Source of the DNA: Cichorium intybus
Lineage: Eukaryota; Streptophyta; Magnoliopsida; Asterales; Asteraceae
Assembly: GCA_023525715.1 (NCBI GenBank)
Contig: CM042012.1
Location: forward strand, 60,865,705-60,929,704
DNA length: 64,000 bases
Direction of reading: 5' to 3'
Below the pieces are notes generated by a model. That model was not told the origin of the DNA. It worked only from the letters and a program-made list of their open reading frames with translations, and made no database searches. Each line of letters begins with the position of its first letter. Within the stretch, counting starts at the first letter, position 1. Both the position numbers and the translations under genes were made by a program. Positions 20,998-33,100 of the stretch are shown here, piece by piece.

Positions 20998-21902
20998 CTG
21001 AAATGTTATAAAATCAACGGGTAAGCTTAAAGCTTAGTGAGTCTACAAGTTACCATACATGCCCACACATTAAACAACCCGTCCTCGAGAACGACCCGAC
21101 CCTACCCGCCATACAACAGCTACGGGCGTCCATCATACAACAGCTATGGACACGGGAAGGTTCTACCCATCATACAATAGCTATGGGTTCCTGGTTATGG
21201 CCCAGCCATCATACAACAGCTATGGGACAACGCAATAGTCCAACTCGCCATACAACAGCTACGAGGGGACACGCATCATTACTGAGACCAACAACAAATA
21301 ACCACAGATATAGAGAAAATCATATAACTGTAAATAACACACAAGATGCCTAACATGCAACATCATATAGTAAGGTGAGGATACTCACCTGGTTCGAAAC
21401 CGTGTAGATATTCTTATTATCCCCACTTAGCTCGTCCACACACCTAAATCTCACACACATACAACATATCAATTATTGACCGGCTCTTACAGACCTTCCT
21501 AAAGGTTAGACTGAATATTTGCCATCAAACCGTGGTCAAAACTAAGTTCCTGGTCAAACAGTCGCTCGCCGCGGCATGGCTCCTCATCCTACGCGCCGCG
21601 GCTATCATCGAATAAACACTGGGTTTCAACCGACTCTGCGCCACTGACATAGCCTGTCCGCGTCGCGGCTCGTAACTTTCCAAAATATTTTTAGCGTTTA
21701 ACAGTGCATCAATCGGCTAGGGTTTCACTCCAAACCCTTCCTGAGATCAGAAACTACCCTAAGATCACTTCCTTAGGGACATGCAAGTCTATTCATGTCC
21801 TTAGTCTAACCCTCAGGGTTACAAGTCATCTAAGACTACTACTTAAGGAATAACACCATAAAAACGGGATAAACTGAAATATCAGAAGGTAGATCCTCTT
21901 AC
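20998..21902 (-). other. candidate leader intron in G 3' LTR
   Basis: On minus: donor AGAAGCAAG|GTAAGAGG, branch-like CTTAC, acceptor ATAACATTTCAG|GTATTTC. 905 nt. The functional counterpart is in the 5' LTR at 27786-28692 (907 nt). This is the best donor of all families here. Confidence 0.5.
21110..21262 (-). repeat. minisatellite in G LTR
   Basis: Five degenerate copies of CATACAACAGCTATGGG on plus at irregular spacing; the 5' LTR counterpart is at 27893-28056. Short ORFs here are products of the repeat. Confidence 0.85.
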
Positions 21903-22068
21903 CTTGCTTCTGGAAAACAGAGAAATGCACCCGATCGACTACAGCCTTCCCCCACGTTGTATCTCTTCCTTCAAACCTCCAAAGCCTTGGAACCAAAGAG
22001 TCTCTGCTGAAACCAGACGTCTCTGCTCCAGAAAACTCCCAAAAACATGAAACCTAGGGCTAGGTCTC

Positions 22069-22076
22069 TTTATATA
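22069..22076 (-). promoter_or_regulatory. TATA box, G 3' LTR
   Basis: TATATAAA on minus, context CGCCTATATAAAGAG; 5' LTR copy at 28859-28866. Confidence 0.65.
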
Positions 22077-22231
22077 GGCGTTTAAATCCGAATTAGGGTT
22101 TTTCACTTTTGAGGCGCACCGCGTCGCGGGATCTTTAGAACCGCGCCACGCGTACAAATCCTTTGCGATTCTAGACTCTTCCTAAAGCCGCGCCGCGGAT
22201 TCCTTCGGGCCGTGACTCGGCAGAACGGGTC

Positions 22232-23584
22232 TTACAATTCGCTCACACTTAACTGGATTTCGTCCCCGAAATCTGTGCCGGTAAATAATTCTGGATAATG
22301 CCTCCGCATTTCCTCCTCCGGTTCCCAAGTCCATTCGGACCCTTTTCGATGCTGCCACTGAACCTTAACTAATCCTATTGTTTTATTTCGTAAAGTCTTT
22401 ATCTTCCTTTCAATGATGGCAATTGGTCGCTCCACATAATTTAGGCGTTCATCTAATTGAATATCCTCCAAAGGTACTATTGTAGATTCTTCAGTAACAC
22501 ACTTTCTGAGCTGCGAAACGTGGAACGTGTCGTGAATCTGACTAAGCTGCTCGGGCAGCTCCAACCGGTAGGCTACCTTACCTACACGGGTGACAATTCG
22601 ATATGGTCCAATGTACCTAGGGCCAAGCTTTCCTCGCTTCCTAAAACGAATAACTCCCTTCCAAGGTGACACCTTAAGAAGAACATAATCCCCAACTTGA
22701 AACTCGAGATCGGGCCGTCGCCTATCTGCATAACTTTTCTGTCGACTCTGAGCCGTTAACAACCTCTCCCGAACCTTCTGAATTAACTCAGTTGTCTTGA
22801 TTACTACCTCAGTACTACCCAATACCCGCTGGCCAACCTCGCCCCAGGAAATAGGAGTCCGACATTTCCTTCCATATAACATCTCAGAGGGAGCCCTGCC
22901 GATGCTCGCGTGATAACTGTTATTATAGGAAAACTCAGCTAGAGGGAGATGGGAATCCCAACTCCCGCCAAAATCAATAACGCATGCCCTAAGCATATCT
23001 TCCAATGTTTGAATCGTCCTTTCACTCTGCCCATCAGTCTGAGGGTGATATGCCGTGCTGAAATGAAGACGAGTGCCTAATTCCTCATGAAACTTCTTCC
23101 AAAACCTAGACGTAAATCGAACATCCCGGTCCGATATCACCGAGACCGGTATACCATGCCGAGAGATAATCTCGTCTACATAGACCTTAGCCAATTCCTT
23201 TGCAGAGAAGGTTTCTTGAATGGGGAGGAAATGAGCACTTTTAGTCAACCTATCCACGATAACCCAAATAGCGTCCATATGTCGAGGGGTTCTTGGTAAC
23301 TTCGTGATGAAATCCATTGTGATATTCTCCCATTTCCATTCTGGGATCTCAAGAGGCTGCAATTTACCATGAGGCCGTTGGTGCTCGGCCTTGACCCTAC
23401 GACAGGTCATGCATTTTTCGACAAACCAAGCTACATCCCTCTTCATGCCTGGCCACCAATAATATTCGCGCAGATCCCTATACATTTTAGTTTGCTCCAG
23501 GGTGGATAGAGAACTTGGATTTATGTGCCTCCTCCAAGAGGGTCGGACAAACCCCGCCCATATTCGGTACCCAAATCCTCTCAT
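22232..23584 (-). pseudogene. G integrase with chromodomain
   Basis: Zinc-binding end at residues 58-61 (CMTC); the HHCC histidines lie upstream, across the frameshift. Catalytic triad at about D91 (MDF), D152 (SDRD) and E188 (SERT), with the 35-residue D-E spacing of retroviral-type integrases. A GPY/F-like module (YIGPYRIVTRVG) follows. The C-terminal chromodomain-like segment has VKVQWQHRKGSEWTWEPEEEM. Role: joins cDNA to chromosomal DNA; the chromodomain is thought to steer insertion to marked chromatin. The 450-residue frame starts in shifted sequence, so its first about 30 residues are not native. Confidence 0.93.
22237..22273 (-). promoter_or_regulatory. PPT hairpin and primer tract of G
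   Basis: GATTTCG-GGGA-CGAAATC on minus (22273-22256), followed by a tract AAGTGTGAGCGAAT that is purine-biased but interrupted, unlike the G-runs of C, E and F. Confidence 0.6.
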
Positions 23585-25100
23585 GGCAAGTTAACAAATC
23601 TCTACTATCTTTGACCATAGCTGCCAACTGACCCAAAATTCTCTCACCTTTCTGATTCTCGCTCTTGCTTGCTTCCACCTGAGCCTTCCTTATCAACTCA
23701 AGTAGCGGTGTCACAATTGTCATCCTTAAACAAACGCCCCGAAGAGGTGCACCTGAAGTCTTACGGCTTAACGCATCCGCTACCACATTGGCCTTTCTAG
23801 GGTGGTAGTGTATCTCACAATCATAGTCTTTCAATACATCTAACAATCTTCTCTGTCTCATATTGAGGTTTGCCTGATCCATCAGGTACTTCAAACTCTT
23901 GTGGTCCGTGAAGATGGTGCACTTCACTCCATACAAATAGTGTCTCCAAATCTTGAGAGCGAAGACCACCGCTCCCAATTCCAAATCATGAGTAGGGTAG
24001 TTAGCTTCATGGGGCTTCAACTGTCGCGAGGCGTACGCAATCACCCTGCCTCGTTGCATTAAAACTGCCCCCAATCCCGAGATAGATGCATCGCAATAAA
24101 CTACCATATCCTCCATGCCTTCAGGCAAGGTCAAAACTGGAGCTTCACACAATTTCCGCCGCAAGGTCTCAAAAGCCTGATGCTGCTCCTCTCCCCACCG
24201 AAAAACAGCGTTTTTCTTAGTTAGCCGAGTCAAAGGTACCGCAACCTTTGAGAAGTCTTGGATGAAACGGCGGTAATAACTAGCCAGACCCAAGAAACTT
24301 CTAATTTCAGAGGGAGTCTTCAGAACCTCCCACCGCATCACGGCCTCCACCTTAGCCGGGTCTACCATGATTCCTTGCTCATTTACAATGTGGCCCAAAA
24401 ACTGAACCTCCCGTAGCCAAAAGTCACACTTGGATAATTTTGTATAAAGCTTCTCCTTTCTTAAGGTCTCTAATACTTCCTTTAAGTGTTGTTCATGTTG
24501 CTCCCTGCTCCGAGAGTAGACTAAGATGTCGTCAATGAAAACTATAACTGACCGATCCAACATCGGTCGACATACTCGATTCATTAAGTCCATAAAAGCT
24601 GCAGGGGCATTGGTTAGTCCGAACGACATCACTACAAACTCGAAGTGGCCGTACCTCGTCCTAAAAGCCGTTTTCGGGATGTCTTCCTCCCGTACTCGCA
24701 TTTGATGGTATCCTAACCGCAAATCAATTTTTGAGAACCACGAGGCGCCCTGCAATTGATCGAATAAGTCGTCGATGCGAGGTAATGGATATCGATTCTT
24801 CACCGTAAGCTTGTTCAGCTCACGATAATCTATGCACATCCTATTGGAACCATCCTTCTTCTTAACAAACAAAATAGGCGCTCCCCACGGTGAGCAACTG
24901 AGTCGAATAAATCCCTTATCTAATAATTCCCGAAGTTGAATAGACAACTCCAGCATTTCTGGAGGCGCAAGACGATACGGTGGTTTAGCTATTGGAGCTG
25001 CACCGGGAGTTAACTCGATCTTAAATTCCACCTGTCTCTCTGGCGGTACGCCAGGCAGGTCCTCGGGAAAAATATCAGGAAAATCCCGAACCACTGGCAT
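23487..25100 (-). pseudogene. G reverse transcriptase and RNase H
   Basis: 537 codons, open. RT motifs: CIDYRELN (about residues 89-96), FSKIDLRLGYHQ (about 122-133), FIDDIL active site (188-193). RNase H has YCDAS with catalytic Asp at about 337, TDHKSL (about 398-403) and ADALSR (about 441-446). The preceding codons back to the protease are in frame across TAG 25118-25116. At the 3' end one extra A in GGAGCAAAC shifts the frame before integrase. Confidence 0.93.
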
Positions 25101-25115
25101 ATCACCTGCTTTCTG

Positions 25116-25588
25116 CTATGGTTTCCTTTCTCGTGCGTCTACAACATAAGCCACAAATCCCGAACCTCCATGCTGAAAATGTCTGCGTGCCCTAGCAGCT
25201 GAACAGAAAACTGCACCTCGATTCTTTCTCTCGCCCTGCACAACCAGCTCTCCCCCACTTGGGGTTTGAATCCACACTCGCTTGTTTTTACAATCGATCC
25301 ATGATTCATGCTGACCCATCCAATCCATACCGATGATGACTCGAGAGTCACTCAACGGTATAGGGATGAGATCGATCGAAAACTTTATTCCTTGAATCAC
25401 TACTTCGCATCCCCGATAAACACTAGTCGCTTGCACCGCTTTATCATCCGCAATTTCTACTTCTAACGCCCGATGAAGAGTTCCTAAAGCAATACCGAAA
25501 CTCTTTCCCAACGCGGCAGACATAAAAGAATGACTAGCACCCGAATCAAATAGTGCAAAGGTAGGCGTAGAGTTGACTAAGAATGTTC
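25116..25588 (-). pseudogene. G protease
   Basis: Exon 2 begins right after the acceptor with GTFLVNS spelled across the junction and reaches the aspartic active site LFDSGASHSF within 20 codons. The conserved VIIGMDWM block lies near 25340-25320. The frame ends at TAG 25118-25116, after which it continues as RT. Role: dimeric aspartic protease that processes gag-pol. Confidence 0.88.
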
Positions 25589-25656
25589 CTAATCAAAGCA
25601 TAATAGTCATATTAATTATGCACACAACAAACACGAGGCAAGTAAAGAAAGAGTAC
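25589..25656 (-). other. 68-nt GT-AG intron at the gag/protease junction of G
   Basis: On minus: GTCACAG|GTACTC ... TTTGATTAG|GAACATTC. Removing it joins DVVTG to TFLVNS, the continuous form seen in element C (DVITGIFSLNS), where no such insert exists. The insert is not a multiple of three and carries stops, so unspliced RNA ends translation just after the zinc knuckles. A spliceosomal intron is the simplest reading; a chance insertion is possible. Confidence 0.7.
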
Positions 25657-25981
25657 CTGTGACGACGTCGGGCGTATCCTGTGCCTCATCGGCGGTCATG
25701 ACGAATGCTCGACCCTTGGTCTTAAGGGCTTCCTCTTTCCCCTGCCTACCATCGGTAATCCGGAGTGTAGTGGGTGCCGGATTTTGAACCACTCCTTGAG
25801 TCAGACGGGGATATTGAGCCTTGAAGTGGCCTACCTGATTGCAATTAAAACAAATCTTGACCTCTTGCCGACAATCTTTAGCATAGTGGCCCTTCTTTCC
25901 ACACTTATGGCATATTAGCACCCAGCAGCGCCCCTCATGATTCCTTCCACACTTACCACACTTACCCTGGCTCCTTTGCCC
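25657..25981 (-). pseudogene. G nucleocapsid region with zinc knuckles
   Basis: In frame with gag after the TAA: a short CGKCG...C motif, a full CCHC knuckle CHKCGKKGHYAKDC, and a second knuckle CFNCNQVGHFKAQY in which the last Cys has become Tyr. It ends with the TADEAQDTPDVVTG block at the intron donor. Binds element RNA during packaging. Confidence 0.85.
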
Positions 25982-26797
25982 TTACTTTCCCTTATCTGTC
26001 CCTCGAAATTTCTTCGACACTTGCTGAGTCTGAGTAGGCGCCGGATGCTTCTGCTTTTGTTGGGTTTCCAGTTCCAACTCTCGGGCCCGAGCGGCCGCTA
26101 TCATATCGGTAACAGTTTGGTGCCTAGCAGCAGACACAAATTCCCGAATGTCTGTACGAAGCATCGCTAAGTATCGTGTCATCCTCATGCGCTCAGTTGC
26201 CGCAAACTCTGGACAGAAGAGTGCTCGCTCATTAAACTTTTTGGTGATCTCATTCACCGTCTCAGTAGTCTGGGCCAGATTTAGGTATTCCTGCGCCAAG
26301 CGTTCCATTTCCACCTGTGGAACATACTCCAGTTTGAATTGTTCCTTAAACTGCGGCCATGTAATGGCATCCAACTGAGCAGGAGTGAGATCTTTCGTTC
26401 GTATCTCCCACCAATCCTTCGCACCCTCTCTTAAAAGATTCGCCGCAAACGTTACCTTGGAGTTCTCCGGACAGGAACATGTGCGGAAAGCACCCTCCAC
26501 CGCGAAAATCCACCGCATGCTAACAATCGGGTCCCTGCCCCCATCGAACATCGGAGGCGAACAAGCCGAAAAGTCCTTATAACTTGTATCCCTAGCACGT
26601 GATGTGCCCTGAGTAGCCAGTCGCTCCTCGAGCATTGCCCATAGCTCAGCGTTAATCGTAACAAAGAACTGAGGTATCGCAGCCAACACTTCTCGCGAAA
26701 CCTCTTCCGCTATCAGGTTGCAGAGATTTTCATCAGTCGGTCCTCCCCCACTCGAGGCACCCGCATCTGGTCCACCGTTACTTCGAGTGACTGCCAT
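25982..26797 (-). pseudogene. G gag capsid region
   Basis: 271 codons from the first ATG after the leader; retrotransposon gag pattern FAANLLREGAKDWWE and WPQFKEQFKLEY. The stop TAA at 25984-25982 is followed in the same frame by the zinc knuckles, so it is a nonsense change rather than the native end. Confidence 0.9.
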
Positions 26798-27563
26798 TCT
26801 GAAATGCGCAACAGTTTCAATATCAATACCCGGGTCACTCCTATCTACCCAACTACTTGACTTTCTAGGACTTTGGTTGACTACTCTTGACTCAAGCGTG
26901 AATCATGTGCTCTCGGTAATACTGGCCTGGTACTACCTTCCACACCTATTCGCCCTTGTTCCAAGTTCGTCAATCATCATCCTAAAATGTCACACGCACT
27001 AAACCATTTCTTATGACTCATGTGGTCATGCACCGTGGTTCCTAGTCTTTTGATCTAACTCTCCATCTCATACGTGCCTAAGAGAACTATTGCTAATGTC
27101 GTCGAGTCGCCTCACGGACGCACAGCCGTACACAATCGGAATAAGATAGACGTTTGAATAACTGATCTACCCTAAAGTCACAACCAAACAAGGAACAGCC
27201 AGTATGGCCAGACCAAGAATTCTCAGGCTATCTTACCCTAATTGTATATAACCTACCAGCATTCACTAAGCAATCTAACGACAGTAGCATAAAATTCCAA
27301 AGCAGCACATATGGCACAAAACAGTCTACAGAGCATATTATCCAGGTAACTTTACATCCTAGCACAATACATTTTATCACATAACACAAACTTGGCATGG
27401 GTAATTGGGAATCACAAAACTTACTTGAGCTCGGCTGACGGTTCGCATCGCATCTTCTTTTACTTTAACTTAACCTTCCAAAAACATTTTCTTAACAAAA
27501 TCGCTCAGTCCTAAGTTTGAGTTTGGATTCCCAATACAGTTCATCCAAATCCCTCAAACCAAG
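26798..27563 (-). other. G untranslated leader between PBS and gag
   Basis: About 770 nt without a believable ORF. It probably holds packaging signals; none is recognisable by eye. Confidence 0.6.
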
Positions 27564-27575
27564 GCTCTGATACCA
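27564..27575 (-). promoter_or_regulatory. G primer binding site
   Basis: TGGTATCAGAGC on minus, 3 nt from the LTR end. Confidence 0.9.
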
Positions 27576-27578
27576 ATT

Positions 27579-29026
27579 TGTAACACCCCAATTTCACAAT
27601 TTCAAAAATTCATTTATTATTAAGGTTTCAAATAAAATATTTATTCTAAAAGTAAAACTGTTCAACATATTACTCAAATCAACAGCGGAAACATTTGCAA
27701 ATACTAATATAGTTCATTAAAATAATTCTATTGTATGCGATGCGCCGCCGTCATGCCTTGCCCTTCCCTTTGTAATTTGAAATACCTGAAATGTTATAAA
27801 ATCAACGGGTAAGCTTAAAGCTTAGTGAGTCCACAAGTTACCATACATGCCCACACATCAAACAACCCGTCCTCGAGAACGACCCAACCCTACCCGCCAT
27901 ACAACAGCTACGGGCGTCCATCATACAACAGCTATGGACACGGGAAGGTTCTACCCATCATACAACAGCTATGGGTTCCCGGTTATGGCCCAGCCCATCA
28001 TACAACAGCTATGGGACAAGGCAATAGTCCAACTCGCCATACAACAACTACGAGGGGACACGCATCAGTACTGAGCCCAACAACAAATAACCACAGATAT
28101 AGAGCAAATCATATAACTGTAAATAACACACAAGATGCCTAACATGCAACATCATATAGTAAGGTGAGGATACTCACCTGGGTCGAAACTGTGTAGATAT
28201 TCTTTAATATCCCCACTTAGCTCGTCCACACACCTGAATCTCACACACATACAACATATCAATTATTGACCGGCTCTTACAGACCTGCCTAAAGGTTAGA
28301 CTCAATATTTGCCATCAAACCGTGGTCAAAACTAAGTTCCTGGTCAAACAGTCGCTCGCCGCGGCATGGCTCCTCATCCTACACGCCGCGGCTATCATCG
28401 AATAAACACGGCGTTTCAGCCGAGTCCGCGCCGCTGACATAGCCTGTCTGCGTCGCGGCTCGTATCTTTCCAAAATGTTTTTAGCGTTTAACAGTGCATC
28501 AATCGGCTAGGGTTTCACTCCAAACCCTTCCTGAGATCAGAAACTACCCTAAGATCACTTCCTTAGGGACATGCAAGTCTATTCATGTCCTTAGTCTAAC
28601 CCTCAGGGTTACAAGTCATCTAAGACTACTACTTAAGGAATAACACCATAAAAACGGGATAAACTGAAATATCAGAAGGTAGATCCTCTTACCTTGCTTC
28701 TGGAAAACAGAGAAATGCACCCGATCGACTACAGCCTTTCCCCACGTTGTATCTCTTCCTTCAAACCTCCAAAGCCTTGGAACCAAAGAGTCTCTGCTGA
28801 AACCAGACGTCTCTGCTCCAGAAAACTCCCAAAAACATGAACCCTAGGGCTGGGTCTCTTTATATAGGCGTTTAAATCCGAATTACGGTTTTTCACTTTT
28901 GAGGCGCACCGCGTCGCGGGATCTTTAGAACCGCGCCGCGCGTACAAATCCTTTGTGATTCTAGATTCTTCCTAAAGCCGCGCCGCAGATTCCTTCGGGC
29001 CGTGACTCGGCGGAACGGGTCTTACA
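27579..29026 (-). repeat. G 5' LTR
   Basis: 1448 bp, the promoter-bearing copy, with TATA at 28859-28866, leader intron 27786-28692 and minisatellite 27893-28056. Confidence 0.95.
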
Positions 29027-29031
29027 CAAGG

Positions 29032-30014
29032 ACTAAAAGCGTGCAAATTGGAGAAGTTTGGAAATGAATGAAAAATCAAGAAAATACGTACGCGCGCCGC
29101 GGAAATCAAGAATGCGCGACGCGGGTCCAAGGCGGTGGAACACATTCAAATGCTGAAAAAACGGGAAAGGATTATTACGCGCGCCGCGGGATCCTTATTT
29201 GCGCGGCACGGCTGCGGGAAATTTGCAACTATAAATAGAGGCATTTCCAGCCGAAAACCCTAGCAAAGTCCGGGTGTAAAATCGAACTTGAAGTTCTTTG
29301 ACTCCAAGATTTCGTTTCAGCAACTTCTCAATTGGTATTTTATGTTTTAGAATATAATTTCCTTTTAGTAGCAAGTAGCATTTGTAGCTAAACTCTTTGG
29401 GAGTGACAACCACTGACTTTGAGCACTTTAGTTTTCTTTTTTATATCATTGGTTACTGTATTCGGTTTTGGTTAATGAAAATCATTTGGTTACAATTAAT
29501 CTTAGTTTTTCGGTGTTTTCATGCTTGTTTTTGGTTTTGAATGATTGTGCTTGTTTGGATTGTGTTTGGATGTGTTTGAGACCTTGTTTGGGACTGTTTC
29601 CCTTGCTGAAATCAGTAGCCAACTAGGGTAGCTTTAGGTATTGAACTTTGGCCAGTTACTGTTCAGTTGGACTGTAGCTATTGGTTTAGGTTATACCTTG
29701 TTTTTTTTTTATGTTTTAGATGCCATTGTTTGCTTCTGATTCAGAGATGTACTTCTGATTTCAGAAAGTAACTAGGTTTGTTTGAGTTGAGTTTAGCTTA
29801 TGCTTGGCTTGACTTTGCTTGTTTATTGCTTTTGGATAATAGTAGTCAAGAACTTAGGAACTAGATCCTCCGACTATAGCATGACACTACAAGTTGGTAA
29901 TCTGTCATCTGATCTGAGCACGAAGCTCCTGCGGATCGACCCTGACTACCACTGTGCTAGTGTGTGTGTTAGGTTTTTCTTTATTTTTGACCGCACGACG
30001 ACCTAGGCATGTCA
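29032..30014 (+). repeat. A2 5' LTR, right part
   Basis: Continues the LTR after G and ends CTAGGCATGTCA. It contains the GC-rich inverted pair (29180-29210) and TATA box 29230-29237. Confidence 0.93.
29230..29237 (+). promoter_or_regulatory. TATA box of A2 5' LTR
   Basis: TATAAATA, 20 bp downstream of the pair CGCGCCGCG / CGCGGCACG. The 3' LTR copy is at 36398-36405. Confidence 0.6.
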
Positions 30015-30019
30015 AATTT

Positions 30020-30037
30020 TGGTGCCGTTGTCGGGGA
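30020..30037 (+). promoter_or_regulatory. A2 primer binding site, Athila type
   Basis: TGGTGCCGTTGTCGGGGA, two changes from the TGGCGCCGTTGCCGGGGA commonly seen in Athila/Tat elements (tRNA-Asp type). It lies 5 nt after the LTR. Confidence 0.85.
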
Positions 30038-30137
30038 GTTGTGAGCTCAGATTAGGTGATTTGTAGGATCCTTTAGTTTTTGAGTTTCATTTTGGTAGTA
30101 TTTTGATTTTGATTTCCTCGAGTGTATGCATTAGTGC

Positions 30138-33100
30138 ATGCGTAACCGCAGGGGTGGGCAACTATCCCCTTTGCATTTTGATCCTGAGATTGAGCGAACC
30201 GCGCGCAGAATCCGTGCACGTAGGCGTTCCAATATCATGAGTTTTAGTAATACTAGCAGTAGTGTAGAACATGTTACCCAGGAACCTTCGGGTGAGGCAA
30301 CAGGGATGTCATTTATTCCCCCAGTTTCATAGTTTCATTTCAGGAGCATGAGTGCTTCTGGTGGTGCAGTTTCAGCCCCTGCACCCATACCATCATGCAC
30401 TCCGCCATCTATCCCACCATTTACACCGGTATCACAACCACAATCTACCAATCCATTCACTTCTACTATCTCCTGGGGAGTGCCGACTTGTGAGGGTACC
30501 CCAGTGACTAGACAGCAGACATCAACTTCTCAACCTTTTTCACAACCACAATCATCACTCTTTAAACCGCAACCTACTTTTCAATCTACACAACCACAAC
30601 AATACCAAAAACCTCCTCAGCAACAGTACCATTATTCAGAAGCAGAGGAGAGATATGATGAAGAAGAGGAAGGCTGGGTTCCACCACAGCAACCATGGAA
30701 CCGAGGTCAGGGACCTCTCAGAAGAACACAACAGCATCAACAACCACCAGGTCAGCAAGGGTATAAGGATCATCACACATACGGTAACCCTGCTCAACCT
30801 TTATATTTCGCACAACCGAGAAGGCAATCGGTTGCATCACATTTCCAGCCACGGAAATATGATGATTCGTCGCCAATTTATATTCCTGATAATATTGAAT
30901 CTCAAGTAGAAATAAGTCCTCAGTTGTTATAGGGATATTGCCAGAGTTTAGGGGGTACAAGCAGGACGACCCATACAATCATCTATATGAGTTTCTAGCT
31001 ATCGCCAATGCTAATAACCCTAGAAACACTAATAGGAACATATTTAGGCTTAGGTTATTCCCATTCACTCTTAAGGATAAAGCCAAATATTGGTTTACTT
31101 CCTTGCCGTCTAATAGCATCACGATATGGGATCAGCTCAAGGCCAAGTTCCTACAAGAGTTCTATCCAGCTAGCAAGACAACAGAAATTAGGAGGATTAT
31201 TCAGGACTTTCAGCAAAAACCAGGGGAGGATTTCCACGAGCATTTGATCGGTTGAAGGAATTATTACGATCCTGCCCGCATCACGAGGTTCCTATGTGGC
31301 AGTTAGTTAAGTTATTCTTTGAAGGAGTCAGTGAAACGCATCAGGCCATGATAAATGCCTCCTCAAGTGGGACATTTATGTGGCAAGACCCAGAAGAAGC
31401 TTGGCAGTTCTTGGAGCAATTAAGTAATGGTTCCAAAGCAAATTTTCCACCAGGAAGACTGTAGGTACGGCAGCAGCAGTGGGAGTCGATGCCGACTGGA
31501 AAAAGGAAGTAAAGAAGGAAATAAGTGAACTGAATAAGAAGTTTGACAGGCTCATGTCAATGCTGCAGAATGGACCGCAGGGTCCATCACAAGAAGGTCA
31601 AGGAGGACCGAAAACTCAGGAGGCAAACCAAGTCTATGGCCAGGGTCAAGGCCAGTATAATAATGGACGACCCTATAGGCCATATAATCAAGGGCAGCAA
31701 CAGAACTTCAATAATCAAAGGCAAAATAATTACCAAGGTCAATGAACCAATCAGCCTAGACCATATTAGCCTGCAAATAATAATGGAAATACAAATGGGA
31801 ACGGCAGCAACAATAACAATAGGGGGCCCAATAATGTTGTTAACAATGCCCCAGGGACTCAAGAAGATATGGTTGCCAAAATGTATGAAATGTTCAGTGC
31901 TACTCAGCAGCAGTCCCAAGCTAATGCGAAAGCTATAGCAAACATGGAAAGGCAAATTGGCCAGATAGCTGAGGATCAGCGAAAAAGAGACAATGGAATG
32001 TTGCCAAGTGCCACTAAAGTCAATCCAACTCATGGGTAGCGGGCTGGAAAAGAGCATGTTAACACTGTCGAATCTGAATGGAGAAAGGTTACTTTGGAAG
32101 ATTTATTTAAATTAGGAAGTGAAGTGGAACTTGAGAAAGGAGAAAAAGTTCAAGAAAAATTGGAAATTAAAGAAGAAAGTAAGGATAAGGAAGAAAAGGA
32201 AATTCCTGTTGAGGAGGGAACTCAACCAAAAGTGGACAAGGAGGTCCAGGAAGAAAAGCAGTCAGTGATAGCAGGAATCAAGCAAAGAAAAAAGGATAAG
32301 AAAGGGAAGAAGAAACAAGAAGCGCCTGAATTGACTGGGCCATCGATAAACCAACCTTTATGGGATGAACTCAAGGACGCTCCTGAGGATACAAAAATTG
32401 TTCAGGAGATGTGCAAGGAAAATGGAGAAAGTAAGATTCCCACTCCTAAAACTGTAAAGTTGACAATTAATGACAGTGAGGCATTGTTGGGGACACTGCC
32501 TAAGAAGGAAAGGGATCCTAGATCGCCACTGATTACTGCTACTGTGGGGGACGTGGTTATCAGGAACACCTTACTTGATTTAGGTGCAAGCGTGAATGTG
32601 CCGCCGGGGTATCTGTACGACAAATATAAGAATGAGGAATTGGAGCCAGCAAAGACGGTGTTGTAGCTGGCTGATCAGTCAACGAATATATCTCGGGGAA
32701 AGCTAACCAATGTCATCGTTAAGGTCGGGGACTTCTTTTATCCTGTAGATTTCTTAGTCATGGAGTACGAAAGTCTGGAAGACGCGCCCACGCTCATTTT
32801 AGGACGCCTATTCTTAGCTACGGCTGGCGCTGTTATTGACCGGAAGACAGGGGATTTGGACATCTCCTTTGGGACACGAAAAAGAAGACTGAATATGTTT
32901 GGGAATCCTGTCTCTACACCTCAAGGGAATGATGAAAAACAAGTGGACAGAAGTGTGTTAATGGAGCCTGGGGTTAGGAGTAAAGGAAAAATATGGACAC
33001 GAACGGGAGAAGGATGGAAAGAAGATATTTTAAATGAAACTAAGGATCACCCGTTGTCTACTATTGATAAGGAGCAGCTGCTGGACATGATGGAAATGAT

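Larger units (their letters stand above)
20791..22236 (-). repeat. G 3' LTR
   Basis: 1446 bp. On plus it reads TGTAAC...TCTTACA. It carries the ACAGCTATGG minisatellite, two GC-word clusters and a TATA box on minus. Confidence 0.95.
22232..26797 (-). pseudogene. G gag-pol polyprotein gene (whole)
   Basis: Start ATG at 26797 opens gag; the same frame runs to the intron donor at 25656. After removal of 25656-25589 the frame enters protease with the family motif preserved, then RT/RNase H, and after a one-base shift near 23490, integrase and chromodomain. The final TAA (22234-22232) lies inside the first bases of the 3' LTR, so the LTR end TGTAA supplies the stop. Nonsense codons are TAA at 25984-25982 and TAG at 25118-25116, both one C-to-T step from Gln. 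Otherwise well preserved. Confidence 0.9.
20791..29026 (-). mobile_element. Ty3/gypsy chromovirus G (nearly intact)
   Basis: 8236 bp with CAAGG duplications. LTRs are 20791-22236 and 27579-29026; by eye about 35-40 differences, roughly 2.5-3 percent. Domain order on minus is gag, zinc knuckles, protease, RT, RNase H, integrase, chromodomain, which fits the Tekay/Del group. Defects are few: TAA after gag, TAG before RT, one single-base insertion before integrase. A 68-nt intron separates gag-NC from protease. Confidence 0.95.

Noticed and set aside
27827..28142. Plus-strand ORF in the G LTR rich in Tyr, Ser and Gly
   Set aside because: Product of the ACAGCTATGG minisatellite in an LTR; no start or family support.
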